Shown: positions 6,733-12,463 of the stretch, piece after piece
Numbering within the stretch: the first letter of the stretch is position 1
How the letters are laid out: every line of letters starts with the position of its first letter
Source of the DNA: JAULUH01 sp032111745
GTDB taxonomy: Bacteria; Chloroflexota; Anaerolineae; JAAEKA01
Length of the DNA stretch: 12,463 nucleotides
NCBI GenBank assembly: GCA_032111745.1
Contig: JAULUH010000312.1
Location: forward strand, 1 to 12,463
Direction: 5' to 3'
Notes under the pieces: generated by a model
What the model saw: only the letters and a program-made list of their open reading frames with translations
What the model was told of the DNA's origin: nothing
Databases searched by the model: none
Program-made: the position numbers and the translations under genes

Positions 6733-8377
6733 GGTCGCGCTCCTGGGCCAGGGCCCGATCCTGGGAGAGGATGAGGAAGATGGACAGGGAGGAGATAGCG
6801 ATCAGCAGCAGGGCCGGCGCCGCGGCGCGGGCGAAAAAGGCCTCGGCCGTGGCCGACCAGATCTCCACGGCCAGGGTCTTGAAGCCGGTGGGGCTGAGCA
6901 TCAGGGTAATGGGCAACTCCTTGATGGCGGTCAGGAACACCAGGGCCACCCCGGCCAGGATGCCCGGCCGGGCCAGGGGCAGGGTGACCTTGAGCCAGGC
7001 CTGGGCGGGCGAGTGGCCCAGGCTGCGCGCCGCCTCCTCCAGCCGCGGGCTGACCTGCAACAGCGACGTGCGGCTGGCGCCCACGGCCTGGGGCAGGAAG
7101 CGCACGGCATAGGCCGCGATGAGCAGAACCAGGGTCTGATACAGGAAGGGCACGTAGCGGGCGCCGAAGAAGACCAGGGACAGGGCCAGCGCGATGCCCG
7201 GCAGGCCATAGCCGACGTAGCTGCCGCGTTCCAGCAGGCGCACCAGGGGATGGCGATAGCGCGCGGCCAGGATGGCGATGGGCAGGGCGGCCAGCGCGGT
7301 CACCGCTGCGGCCAGCCCGGCGGCCAGCACCGAGTTCATCGTGAGCTGCCACAGCGGCTGGGCCGCGGCACCGCTCCCGGCCCCGCGCAGTAACCAGGTC
7401 AGGGTCACGCCGATGGGCAGGCCCAGGGCCAATAACACCACCAGGCCGGTAAAGAGCAGGGCCGGCCAGCGCCAGCGGCCGAGGCGCACGGTGCGCAGCG
7501 GCCGCGCCGTGCCCGAGCTGGTGCGGCTGTAACGGGCCCGGCCCCGGGCGCGCTGCTCGGCCCACAAGAGGAGCAGGGTGGCCGTCACCAATAGCAGGGC
7601 CAGCAATGCGGCCAGGCTGCGATCGAAGCTGGAGCGATACTGCACGTAGATGGCCTGGGTCAGGGCGTTATAGCGCATCAGGGAAACGGCGCCGAAGTCG
7701 CTCAGGGTATAGAGCGCCACCAGCAGCCCCCCCGCCGAAAGGGCCGGCCGCAGGTGGGGCAGGGTGACCCGGCGGAACACCTCCGCCGGGGCCGCGCCCA
7801 GGCTGCGGGCCGTCTCCTCCAGGCTGCCGTCCAGGCGGCGCCAGGCCGCGCTCAGGGTCAGCAGCACGTAAGGATAGGTGAAGAGGGTCAGGGTCAGCCA
7901 GGCCCCGGCAAAGCCATAGATCTCCGGTAGGCGCTGCACGCCCAGCGGCTCCAGCCAGCCCTGCAGCATGCCCCGGGGGCCGAACATGGCCAGGATGGCG
8001 AAACCACCCACGTAGGAGGGGATCACCAGGGGCAACACCGTGGCCACGCGCCAGAAGCGGCGGCCGGGCAGGTCGGTGACCGTGGTCAGGAAGGCCAGGG
8101 GCAGGGCCAGGGCGATCGAGGCGAGGGTGACGGCCGCGGCCAGCACCACGCTGTTGGCAAAGATAACCAGGGTGCGGAGTTGCAGAAACTGCGCCCAGGC
8201 CGCCGGTGAGGCAGCCAGCCCGCGCACGATGAGGTAGACCAGCGGCAGGAGGGCCGCCGCCACCACCAGCACCGCGATGGCGGTGAGCACAGGAGGCAAC
8301 GGCGGGCGGGTCGCATTGGCCGGCCGCCGCAGGGCTAAGCGGCTGCGCAGGGACGCGCTGGTGCGGGCAGCGTTCAT
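6716..8377 (-). CDS. fbpB: Ferric-iron ABC transporter permease, two fused domains
   Basis: A 553-residue inner-membrane permease with two homologous halves and about twelve membrane segments, the arrangement of FbpB/SfuB-type iron permeases. Each half has an NSV(V/L)LA segment (75-80 and 348-353) and an EAA loop that contacts the ATPase: EETARSLGAAPAEVFRRVTL (187-206) and EEAARSLGHSPAQAWLKVTL (447-466). A charged cytoplasmic linker (274-302) joins the halves. The ATG at 8377 is chosen as the first in frame before the basic N-terminus; it has no clear ribosome site. It is separated from the binding-protein gene by a 145-nt gap holding a repeat, and overlaps the ATPase gene at its 3' end. Confidence 0.92.
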   Translation of the reverse strand: MNAARTSASLRSRLALRRPANATRPPLPPVLTAIAVLVVAAALLPLVYLIVRGLAASPAAWAQFLQLRTLVIFANSVVLAAAVTLASIALALPLAFLTTVTDLPGRRFWRVATVLPLVIPSYVGGFAILAMFGPRGMLQGWLEPLGVQRLPEIYGFAGAWLTLTLFTYPYVLLTLSAAWRRLDGSLEETARSLGAAPAEVFRRVTLPHLRPALSAGGLLVALYTLSDFGAVSLMRYNALTQAIYVQYRSSFDRSLAALLALLLVTATLLLLWAEQRARGRARYSRTSSGTARPLRTVRLGRWRWPALLFTGLVVLLALGLPIGVTLTWLLRGAGSGAAAQPLWQLTMNSVLAAGLAAAVTALAALPIAILAARYRHPLVRLLERGSYVGYGLPGIALALSLVFFGARYVPFLYQTLVLLIAAYAVRFLPQAVGASRTSLLQVSPRLEEAARSLGHSPAQAWLKVTLPLARPGILAGVALVFLTAIKELPITLMLSPTGFKTLAVEIWSATAEAFFARAAAPALLLIAISSLSIFLILSQDRALAQERDHAGPA

Positions 8378-8436
8378 GGGAGGGAGAGGGGCTCAGGGCG
8401 CAGGACGGGCGTTTGGACCACGATGGCACGACGGGC

Positions 8437-8473
8437 CGCGAAGGTCACGAAGCGCGAAGGTCGCGCAGCGGCC
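8437..8473. repeat. Short direct/inverted repeat cluster inside the iron operon
   Basis: CGCGAAGGTC occurs at 8437-8446 and 8453-8462 (16-bp period), flanked by a GGCCGC/GCGGCC inverted pair (8434-8439, 8468-8473). Read on the minus strand it resembles the CTTCGCG/CTTCGTG low-complexity repeats found between genes of many environmental bacteria. It fills much of the 145-nt gap between the binding-protein and permease genes. Confidence 0.6.
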
Positions 8474-8522
8474 GTGGGGACTGGTTGCCAGGGGCGCAGG
8501 GTGCCGTGGTGAGCGCCGGTGG

Positions 8523-9569
8523 TCACAACGCACCAGTGGCCTGCAGCAGCTCCAGCGTGCCCTGGAGGTCTTCCAGTTGGTTCAGGTCCAGCGCGGGGGA
8601 CTGCAGCTGGTCTAGCGGCTTGAGGGAGGGATCGATGGCGACGCCGGGCACGAGCGGGTATTCGCTGGTCTCCGCGGCGAAGTACTCCTGGCTGGCCGGG
8701 CTGAGCAGGTAGGTGATGAAGCGTTCGGCGGCCACACGACTATCTGCAGTGTCCAGGATGCCGGCGCCGGCCACGTTCACCAGCGCACCGGCGTCTGCGG
8801 CGCGGGTGAAGTAGTTAGCGGCGGGGAAGCTGTCGCCCTGCTCGGCCAGAAAGCGGTAGAGATAGTAGTGGTTGACCAGGCCGGCGTCGATCTCGCCCTT
8901 GCCGACGGCCTCCACGATGGCGGTGTTGCCGTCGAAAACCTTGACGTCGTTGGCGACCATGGCCTGCAACCAGGCCCGGGTCTGCTCCTCGCCCATGAGC
9001 TGGCGCATGGCCGTGACCATGGCCTGGAAGCTGCCGTTGGTGGGTGCCCAGCCGACGCGCCCGCGCCAGGCCGGGCCGGCCAGGCCGAGGATGGAGTCGG
9101 GGAGGTCGGCCTCGGTCAGAGTTTCGGTGTTGTAGACCACGGTGCGGGCCCGGCCGGACGCGCCGACCCAGCGGCCATCGGCGCTGCGGAAGCGGGGCTC
9201 GACCTGGTCCAGTAGCGCCGGGGGCAGTTGCTGCAGGCGGCCCTGGCCGGCCAGCGCGCCCAGCGCGCCGGCATCTTGGGCGAAGAACACATCGGCCGGG
9301 CTGTTGGGACCCTCCTCGAGAATGGTGGCAGCCATCTCGGCCGTGTCGCCGTAGCGCACCTCGACGTCGACACCGGTCTCCGCTTCGAAGCGCTGGATCA
9401 GGGGACCGACCAGGTTCTCGTTGCGGCCGGAGTACACGACCAGTTTACCGGGCGCGTCGGCGGCCGGGGTCCCCGGACCCGCGGGCGACGTGCACCCGGC
9501 GGCGAGGGCGGCCAGGACCAGCAACGCCAATAACACGGAAGCGAGGCGAGATGCCTGCGCAGGGCTCAT
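8523..9569 (-). CDS. fbpA: Iron ABC transporter substrate-binding lipoprotein
   Basis: A 348-residue extracytoplasmic solute-binding protein. The N-terminus is a lipoprotein signal: hydrophobic segment LASVLLALLVLAALAAGC with lipobox cysteine C26. Mature features are VVYSGRNENLVGPLIQRFEA (44-63), VRYGDTAEMAATIL, ADVFFAQDAGALGAL (92-106), VYNTETL and the NHYYLYRF motif (233-240). The Y235/Y236 pair in that motif matches the tyrosines that coordinate ferric iron in FbpA/FutA proteins. Length is normal. ATG 9569 is preceded by AGGAG; the 21-codon upstream extension is proline/glycine-rich, not signal-like, and is rejected. It is the first gene of the importer operon, with a promoter at 9678-9706 and two hairpins in its leader. 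Other anions or metals are possible but iron is the best reading. Confidence 0.92.
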   Translation of the reverse strand: MSPAQASRLASVLLALLVLAALAAGCTSPAGPGTPAADAPGKLVVYSGRNENLVGPLIQRFEAETGVDVEVRYGDTAEMAATILEEGPNSPADVFFAQDAGALGALAGQGRLQQLPPALLDQVEPRFRSADGRWVGASGRARTVVYNTETLTEADLPDSILGLAGPAWRGRVGWAPTNGSFQAMVTAMRQLMGEEQTRAWLQAMVANDVKVFDGNTAIVEAVGKGEIDAGLVNHYYLYRFLAEQGDSFPAANYFTRAADAGALVNVAGAGILDTADSRVAAERFITYLLSPASQEYFAAETSEYPLVPGVAIDPSLKPLDQLQSPALDLNQLEDLQGTLELLQATGAL

Positions 9570-9603
9570 GGGGACTCCAACTCCTGGACCGGATTCATCC
9601 AGA

Positions 9604-9622
9604 GGGCGGGGAGACCCCGCCC
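9604..9622. repeat. Hairpin with GGGCGGGG arms in the fbpA leader
   Basis: GGGCGGGG (9604-9611) and CCCCGCCC (9615-9622) are exact reverse complements around a 3-nt loop. The element shares its GGGGAGACCCC core with a second hairpin 29 bp away and looks like a small interspersed palindromic repeat. Confidence 0.75.
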
Positions 9623-9639
9623 CTACGGGCATGGGTTAC

Positions 9640-9666
9640 GCACGGACGGGGAGACCCCGCCCGTGC
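9640..9666. repeat. Second hairpin with the same GGGGAGACCCC core
   Basis: The arms at 9640-9651 and 9655-9666 pair over 12 bp with one mismatch, around the same 3-nt loop as the neighbouring hairpin. It lies just after the predicted transcription start of the iron operon, so it would form at the very 5' end of that mRNA. Confidence 0.75.
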
Positions 9667-9677
9667 GATGGGCATCT

Positions 9678-9706
9678 ATGCTAACTGAATTCGCGCCCCG
9701 TGTCAA
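9678..9706 (-). promoter_or_regulatory. Predicted sigma-70 promoter of the iron importer operon
   Basis: On the minus strand TTGACA (9701-9706) and TAGCAT (9678-9683) are spaced by 17 bp, with an AT-rich stretch immediately upstream (9707-9735) that resembles an UP element. The -35 box overlaps the stop codon of the methyltransferase frame. The leader of about 100 nt contains both hairpins. I see no clear iron-regulator (Fur) box. Confidence 0.75.
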
Positions 9707-10527
9707 ATTTCGCAGATAAATATGAGAAAAATCAAGCAGACGCCGGCTGGCGTAGCACGGCCATCACCTCGGCCGCCCTGCCGGGTGGGGAAGCCGGCGT
9801 TGGGCTGCGCGGCGTAGAACAGCTCCGGGCAGGCAGCCTGCATGCGGCGCACCACCCGCAGGACGATAGCCGGGCCGGCGCTGCAATTGGCCCCGGCCAC
9901 CGTCACCCCCAGGCCGCACAGCGCAGCCGCCACATCCTCGGGCGAGTGGCCGGAGATCGTGCGGCGCTCTTCCACAAAGGTCATCTGGGCCACGATGGGC
10001 AGGTGGGGCGCCACTTCATGGGCCGCCTCGATGGCCGCTGTAATCTCCTGCAGGTCGCTGAAGGTCTCCAGCAGCAACAGGTCCACCCCGCCGGCTGCCA
10101 GGGCCTCGATCTGCGCCGCGTAGGCCTGTTGCGCAGTGTGAGCGGAGAGAGGGCCGAACGGCGCCAGCCCCCGGCCCAACGGCCCCAGGGCGCCGGCGAC
10201 GAAGGCAGCGCGACCGGAGAGGGCCACGGCCTGGCGGGCCAGCCGTGCGCCGGCGGCGTTGATCTCGTCTACCTGTCCGGCCAGGCCGTGCTCGGCCAGC
10301 TTGATCGGGTTGGCGCCGAAGGTGTTGGTCTCGACGACGCTGGCACTGGCGTTCAGGTACTCGGAATGGGCCCGCAGCACCAGCGCCGGCCGGCTGAGGT
10401 TGGCCTCGTCCAGGCACGCCTCCAGGGCTATGCCGTAGGCGTGCAGGAGGGTACCCATAGCGCCGTCGCAGAGCAGGGGCCCGGCGGCCAGGGCATCGAC
10501 AAATACAGAGTCTGGGGCGGTTGGCAT
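9703..10527 (-). CDS. Homocysteine S-methyltransferase, C-terminally truncated, probably inactive
   Basis: The 274-residue product begins like the homocysteine S-methyltransferase domain of MetH or of bifunctional methyltransferase/methylenetetrahydrofolate reductases: LLCDGAMGTLL (18-28), VVETNTFGANPIKLAEHGL (64-82), AGALGPLG (111-118), LLLLETFSDL (150-159), and GANCSAGP (212-219), which carries the first zinc cysteine C215. After QPNAGFPTRQGGR (241-253) similarity stops. The paired zinc cysteines of the usual GGCCG motif are absent, and the tail ends in CLIFLIFICEI, encoded by the AT-rich promoter region of the next operon. The frame one base over reads AAEVMAVLRQPASA and then a stop at 9732-9734, which looks like a natural protein end. 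I infer an internal deletion with frame change. The start at 10527 is preferred because a promoter sits immediately upstream; the frame is open 22 codons further. Confidence 0.75.
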   Translation of the reverse strand: MPTAPDSVFVDALAAGPLLCDGAMGTLLHAYGIALEACLDEANLSRPALVLRAHSEYLNASASVVETNTFGANPIKLAEHGLAGQVDEINAAGARLARQAVALSGRAAFVAGALGPLGRGLAPFGPLSAHTAQQAYAAQIEALAAGGVDLLLLETFSDLQEITAAIEAAHEVAPHLPIVAQMTFVEERRTISGHSPEDVAAALCGLGVTVAGANCSAGPAIVLRVVRRMQAACPELFYAAQPNAGFPTRQGGRGDGRATPAGVCLIFLIFICEI

Positions 10528-10534
10528 GGCGGCG

Positions 10535-10564
10535 ATTATAGCATGGGCACGGTGCCCTGGCCAA
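10535..10564 (-). promoter_or_regulatory. Predicted promoter giving a leaderless methyltransferase mRNA
   Basis: On the minus strand a perfect TATAAT (10535-10540) is preceded at 18 bp by TTGGCC (10559-10564). Only 7 bp separate the -10 box from the ATG at 10527, so the transcript would begin at or within a base or two of the start codon. No ribosome binding site is present, in agreement with a leaderless mRNA. Confidence 0.65.
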
Positions 10565-10574
10565 GGCCTGGGGT

Positions 10575-10592
10575 TGAGCGCTGAAGCGCTCA
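10575..10592. repeat. Palindrome between divergent promoters
   Basis: TGAGCGCT (10575-10582) and AGCGCTCA (10585-10592) form a perfect 8-bp inverted repeat around GA. It lies between the methyltransferase and def promoters, where it could be an operator, but its form also resembles small interspersed palindromic repeats. Confidence 0.6.
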
Positions 10593-10640
10593 CTACGAAC
10601 GCAGCAGCCGTAGCGGCAGGGCACAGCTTGGGGCACAGCT

Positions 10641-10670
10641 TTGACAGCGGCGCAAACCCGGCGCTATAAT
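10641..10670 (+). promoter_or_regulatory. Consensus sigma-70 promoter of def
   Basis: TTGACA (10641-10646) and TATAAT (10665-10670) are both perfect consensus hexamers, spaced by 18 bp. Transcription would start near 10677, giving a leader of about 34 nt. Confidence 0.85.
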
Positions 10671-10710
10671 CCGGGGGAAGACATTGCGAGCGTGGCTGTG
10701 GAGGTTGCAG

Positions 10711-11253
10711 ATGGCGGTACGGAATATCAAGCTGATCGGCGATGCGGTGCTACGGGCGGAGGCGCGCAAGGTGAAACGCTTCGACGGCCGGCTGCACCGG
10801 TTGATCGACGACATGGTCGAGACCATGCGCGAGGCCCCCGGCGTGGGGCTGGCCGCGCCCCAGGTGGGCGTGTCCGAGCGCGTCATCGTGGTGGAGCTGC
10901 CGGAGGACGAGGAAGACCCCCAGAGCGGCCGGGTCTACGAGTTCGTCAACCCGGAGCTGGTCTACCTGAGCGACGAGGAGGTGGAGGGGGAAGAGGGCTG
11001 CCTCTCCATCCCGGAGATCGTGGGGGATGTGTGGCGGGCCCAGACCGTGGTGGTCAAGGGACAGGACCGCCACGGCAAGGCCCAGAAGATGGAGGCCACC
11101 GACTGGCTGGCCCGGGTGATCCAGCACGAGGTCGACCACGTCAACGGCGTGCTGTTCATCGACCGCGTGGAGGGGCCGGAGTGCCTGCGCCGGCTGGTGA
11201 AGGTAGTGGGGGAGGACGGCCAGGAGCGCTGGCACGCGGTGCCGCTGGCCTAG
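10711..11253 (+). CDS. def: Peptide deformylase
   Basis: A 180-residue cytoplasmic metalloenzyme that removes the formyl group from the N-terminal methionine of new proteins. All three family motifs are present: GVGLAAPQVG (44-53, with Q51), EGCLSIP (95-101, with metal ligand C97) and QHEVDHVNGVLFIDRV (138-153), in which H139 and H143 bind the metal and E140 is catalytic. Length is normal. The ATG at 10711 has GGAGG (10700-10704) at 6 nt, so it is preferred over an upstream TTG at 10684. The gene stands alone behind a consensus promoter; formyltransferase (fmt), its frequent neighbour, is not next to it here. Confidence 0.96.
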   Translation: MAVRNIKLIGDAVLRAEARKVKRFDGRLHRLIDDMVETMREAPGVGLAAPQVGVSERVIVVELPEDEEDPQSGRVYEFVNPELVYLSDEEVEGEEGCLSIPEIVGDVWRAQTVVVKGQDRHGKAQKMEATDWLARVIQHEVDHVNGVLFIDRVEGPECLRRLVKVVGEDGQERWHAVPLA

Positions 11254-11284
11254 AGCACCCGGCAGACGACGTGTGCGAACATCG

Positions 11285-11312
11285 TTGACTTGGCCAATGC
11301 TTAGTCTACTCA
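11285..11312 (+). promoter_or_regulatory. Possible promoter of the toxin-antitoxin pair
   Basis: TTGACT (11285-11290) is followed at 16 bp by TACTCA (11307-11312), a weak -10. A start this close to the ribosome site (11316-11320) leaves almost no leader, so the call is tentative. Confidence 0.3.
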
Positions 11313-11325
11313 ATCGGAGGTTCGC

Positions 11326-11547
11326 ATGACTACCACAGTAGACGTCTACGAAGCCAAGATCCATCTCTCAGAGTTGCTGGAGCGCGTGATGAACGGGGAG
11401 CAAATCGTGATTGCGCGGGCAGGCAAGCCGGTGGCCATGCTGGTGCCGGTGGCCGAGGTACCAGAACGCCGGGTGCCGGGGATAGATGCTGGCAAAGCAG
11501 TTATCGAGCCGGACTTCGATGCACCATTGCCGGAGTTTGAGCTGTGA
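11326..11547 (+). CDS. Antitoxin, Phd/YefM (VapB-like) family
   Basis: A 73-residue protein that would bind and neutralise the downstream PIN-domain toxin and repress the pair's promoter. The N-terminal part, VDVYEAKIHLSELLERVMNG (5-24), then EQIVIARAGKPVAMLVPV (25-42), is the standard Phd/YefM DNA-binding fold. The acidic C-terminus (about 50-73, EPDFDAPLPEFEL) is the expected toxin-binding tail. GGAGG (11316-11320) lies 5 nt before the ATG. Its stop overlaps the toxin GTG start by 4 nt (GTGA), as in coupled pairs. Confidence 0.9.
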   Translation: MTTTVDVYEAKIHLSELLERVMNGEQIVIARAGKPVAMLVPVAEVPERRVPGIDAGKAVIEPDFDAPLPEFEL

Positions 11548-11929
11548 GGATACTGCTGGACACCCACGTCTTCCTATGGTGGAACCTGGACGATCCACAG
11601 CTCTCGGCGACAGCGCGTGATATCATTGGTGATGGGCGCACCGAGTTGTTACTAAGCGCCGCCAGCGCCTGGGAGATCGCCATCAAGACGGGCAAGGGAC
11701 TTCTCACCTTGCCTGAACCCCCGCACGCTACGTGGCCAACCGGATGGCTCACTATCACATCCTGGCGTTGCCGATACAGCTGAGCCACGCCCTGCATGTC
11801 GCCAGTCTGCCCCCGCTCCATCAGGATCCGTTCGATCGACTACTGGTAGCACAGTGCCAGCTGGAGGACATCCCGCTGCTTTCGGCTGATGCCGAGATTG
11901 CCCAATACGCCGTCACCGTCATGTGGTGA
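11544..11929 (+). pseudogene. VapC-like PIN-domain toxin, broken by a one-base frameshift
   Basis: Starting at the GTG at 11544, the first frame encodes MRILLDTHVFLWW through LTLPEPPHA (62 residues) and, after a short garbled tail, ends at 11783. The frame that would continue the protein, YVANRMAHYHILALPI through EIAQYAVTVMW, runs to the stop at 11927-11929. One missing base near 11728-11731 (for example GCCTAC reduced to GCTAC) explains the break. Joined, the product is 128 residues with all four PIN acidic positions: D6, E44 (SAWEIAIK), the DPFDRLL aspartate and the SADAEI aspartate. Such toxins are Mg-dependent RNases. Either the toxin is genuinely inactivated or the base was lost in sequencing/assembly. 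It overlaps the antitoxin stop by 4 nt. Confidence 0.88.
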
Positions 11930-11988
11930 AGTGTTTCCGCGCCGAAGTCTTGATGTCGCGGGGGCCGGTTTTCGCAGAGAATTCGTCC

Positions 11989-12017
11989 TTGACTTGTGCA
12001 ACTATCAGTGGTAGAAT
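11989..12017 (+). promoter_or_regulatory. Predicted sigma-70 promoter of the peptidase gene
   Basis: TTGACT (11989-11994) and TAGAAT (12012-12017) are spaced by 17 bp. The predicted start near 12024 gives a leader of about 78 nt to the ATG at 12102. Confidence 0.75.
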
Positions 12018-12101
12018 TGCGCCACCCTGTCAGGGGCACATGGCGTGGCATCCACGAGCCGGCGCCGCCTTTGACCAATCCAATCCTGAGGAGGACAGTC
12101 G

Positions 12102-12463
12102 ATGTCTCGTAGAACCGTGCTGGCTGTGGCTGTATTGCTGGCCCTGTTGGTCACCCTGACGATGGTGGCCGTGGTGCAGGCCGGGTCTGAGGCCTGTGCC
12201 TCGCGCACCAACAACACGTTTGACAAGCTGCTGGAGTGTGTGACCCTGGACGGCGCCCGCAGCCACCAGGCCGCACTGCAGGCCATCGCCGACGCCAACA
12301 ATGGCACGCGCGTATCGGGCTCGCCGGGCTATGACGCGTCGGCAGCCTATGTGGCGGAGCAGCTAAAGGCTGCAGGCTACCTGGTGACCATCCAGGAGTT
12401 CCAGTTCCAGACCTTCATCTCCCTCTCCCCCTCCATCCTGGAACAGGTGACGCCGCCGCCCGC
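12102..12463 (+). CDS. Secreted M28-type peptidase, N-terminal part (runs off the right edge)
   Basis: Only the first 120 residues are in the window. The N-terminus MSRRTVLAVAVLLALLVTLT followed by MVAVVQAG is a signal peptide with a basic start and a hydrophobic core. The mature part reads NNTFDKLLECVTLDGARSHQ, then LQAIADANNGTRVSGSPGYD (63-82) and AAYVAEQLKAAGYLVTIQEF. This pattern of a helical lead-in, an R(V/A)SGSPGYD segment and a YVAEQLKAAGYxVxxQEF segment is the usual N-terminus of exported M28 zinc aminopeptidases with a PA domain. The metal ligands lie beyond the window, so catalytic activity cannot be judged. GAGGAGG (12089-12095) lies 6 nt before the ATG. It has its own promoter and is unrelated to the toxin-antitoxin pair upstream. 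Confidence 0.8.
   Translation, partial: MSRRTVLAVAVLLALLVTLTMVAVVQAGSEACASRTNNTFDKLLECVTLDGARSHQAALQAIADANNGTRVSGSPGYDASAAYVAEQLKAAGYLVTIQEFQFQTFISLSPSILEQVTPPP

Noticed and set aside
5560..6774. A 404-codon open frame on the plus strand opposite the iron importer ATPase
   Set aside because: It is the antisense shadow of a clear ABC ATPase in GC-rich DNA; its product is rich in Gln, His, Gly and Arg, and has no recognisable motif.
6407..7393. A 328-codon plus-strand open frame across the ATPase/permease junction
   Set aside because: It is antisense to two well-supported genes and its composition is repetitive (Gln/Gly/Arg), typical of a shadow frame.
9600..9670. Possible CRISPR-like array from the two similar GGGGAGACCCC units
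   Set aside because: There are only two units, each is self-complementary, and there are no uniform spacers or cas genes.
10684..10710. Upstream TTG start for peptide deformylase adding nine residues
   Set aside because: The added residues have no family support, and the ATG at 10711 has a well-placed GGAGG.
11700..11790. Programmed frameshifting in the toxin gene
   Set aside because: No slippery heptamer or downstream structure is evident at the break, and PIN toxins are not known to need recoding; a simple base loss is more likely.
11923..12159. A 78-codon plus-strand open frame between the toxin and the peptidase
   Set aside because: It runs over the peptidase promoter and start in another frame and has no recognisable features.

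Overview
The window is GC-rich, densely coding DNA of a free-living bacterium and looks chromosomal. Four things suggest a member of the Chloroflexota (Anaerolineae/Caldilineae type): a DUF1269-like/DUF4332 fusion protein, the homocysteine methyltransferase type, an M28 peptidase with an N-terminal signal, and small GC-rich hairpin repeats scattered between genes. That assignment rests on protein flavour and repeats, not on a marker gene. Promoters close to the sigma-70 consensus (TTGACA-like box, 17-18 bp, TATAAT-like box) can be read in front of most transcription units.

Layout from left to right. Positions 1-861 (minus) hold a partial NAD-dependent epimerase/dehydratase running off the left edge. 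Behind a 40-bp-arm inverted repeat (886-1012) lies an auxin-efflux-carrier (AEC) family permease at 1028-1975 (minus). A 317-bp divergent promoter region (1976-2292) separates it from a plus-strand pair: a glycine-zipper/DUF4332 protein (2293-3330) and an inositol-2-dehydrogenase-like oxidoreductase (3362-4381). A perfect 24-bp hairpin (4491-4542) separates this pair from the convergent polyphosphate kinase 2 gene (4549-5457, minus).

Positions 5593-9569 (minus) are a complete Fbp-type ferric-iron ABC importer: lipoprotein binding protein, fused two-domain permease and ATPase, in that transcription order, with its own promoter at 9678-9706. Upstream is a C-terminally truncated homocysteine S-methyltransferase (9703-10527, minus). 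Its promoter predicts a leaderless mRNA, and it diverges from peptide deformylase (def, 10711-11253, plus). Next is a type II toxin-antitoxin pair, a Phd/VapB-like antitoxin (11326-11547) and a PIN-domain toxin that carries a one-base frameshift (11544-11929). The window ends in the signal peptide and N-terminus of an M28-type peptidase (from 12102, plus), which has a clear promoter.

Most of this is ordinary housekeeping and transport. I found no defence island, CRISPR array, prophage, insertion sequence, rRNA or tRNA, and no convincing new multi-gene system. The points worth a second look are two decaying genes (the methyltransferase with a probable internal deletion, the frameshifted toxin), the unusual domain fusion at 2293-3330, a 12-bp tandem duplication of a -10 box, and several hairpin elements between genes.
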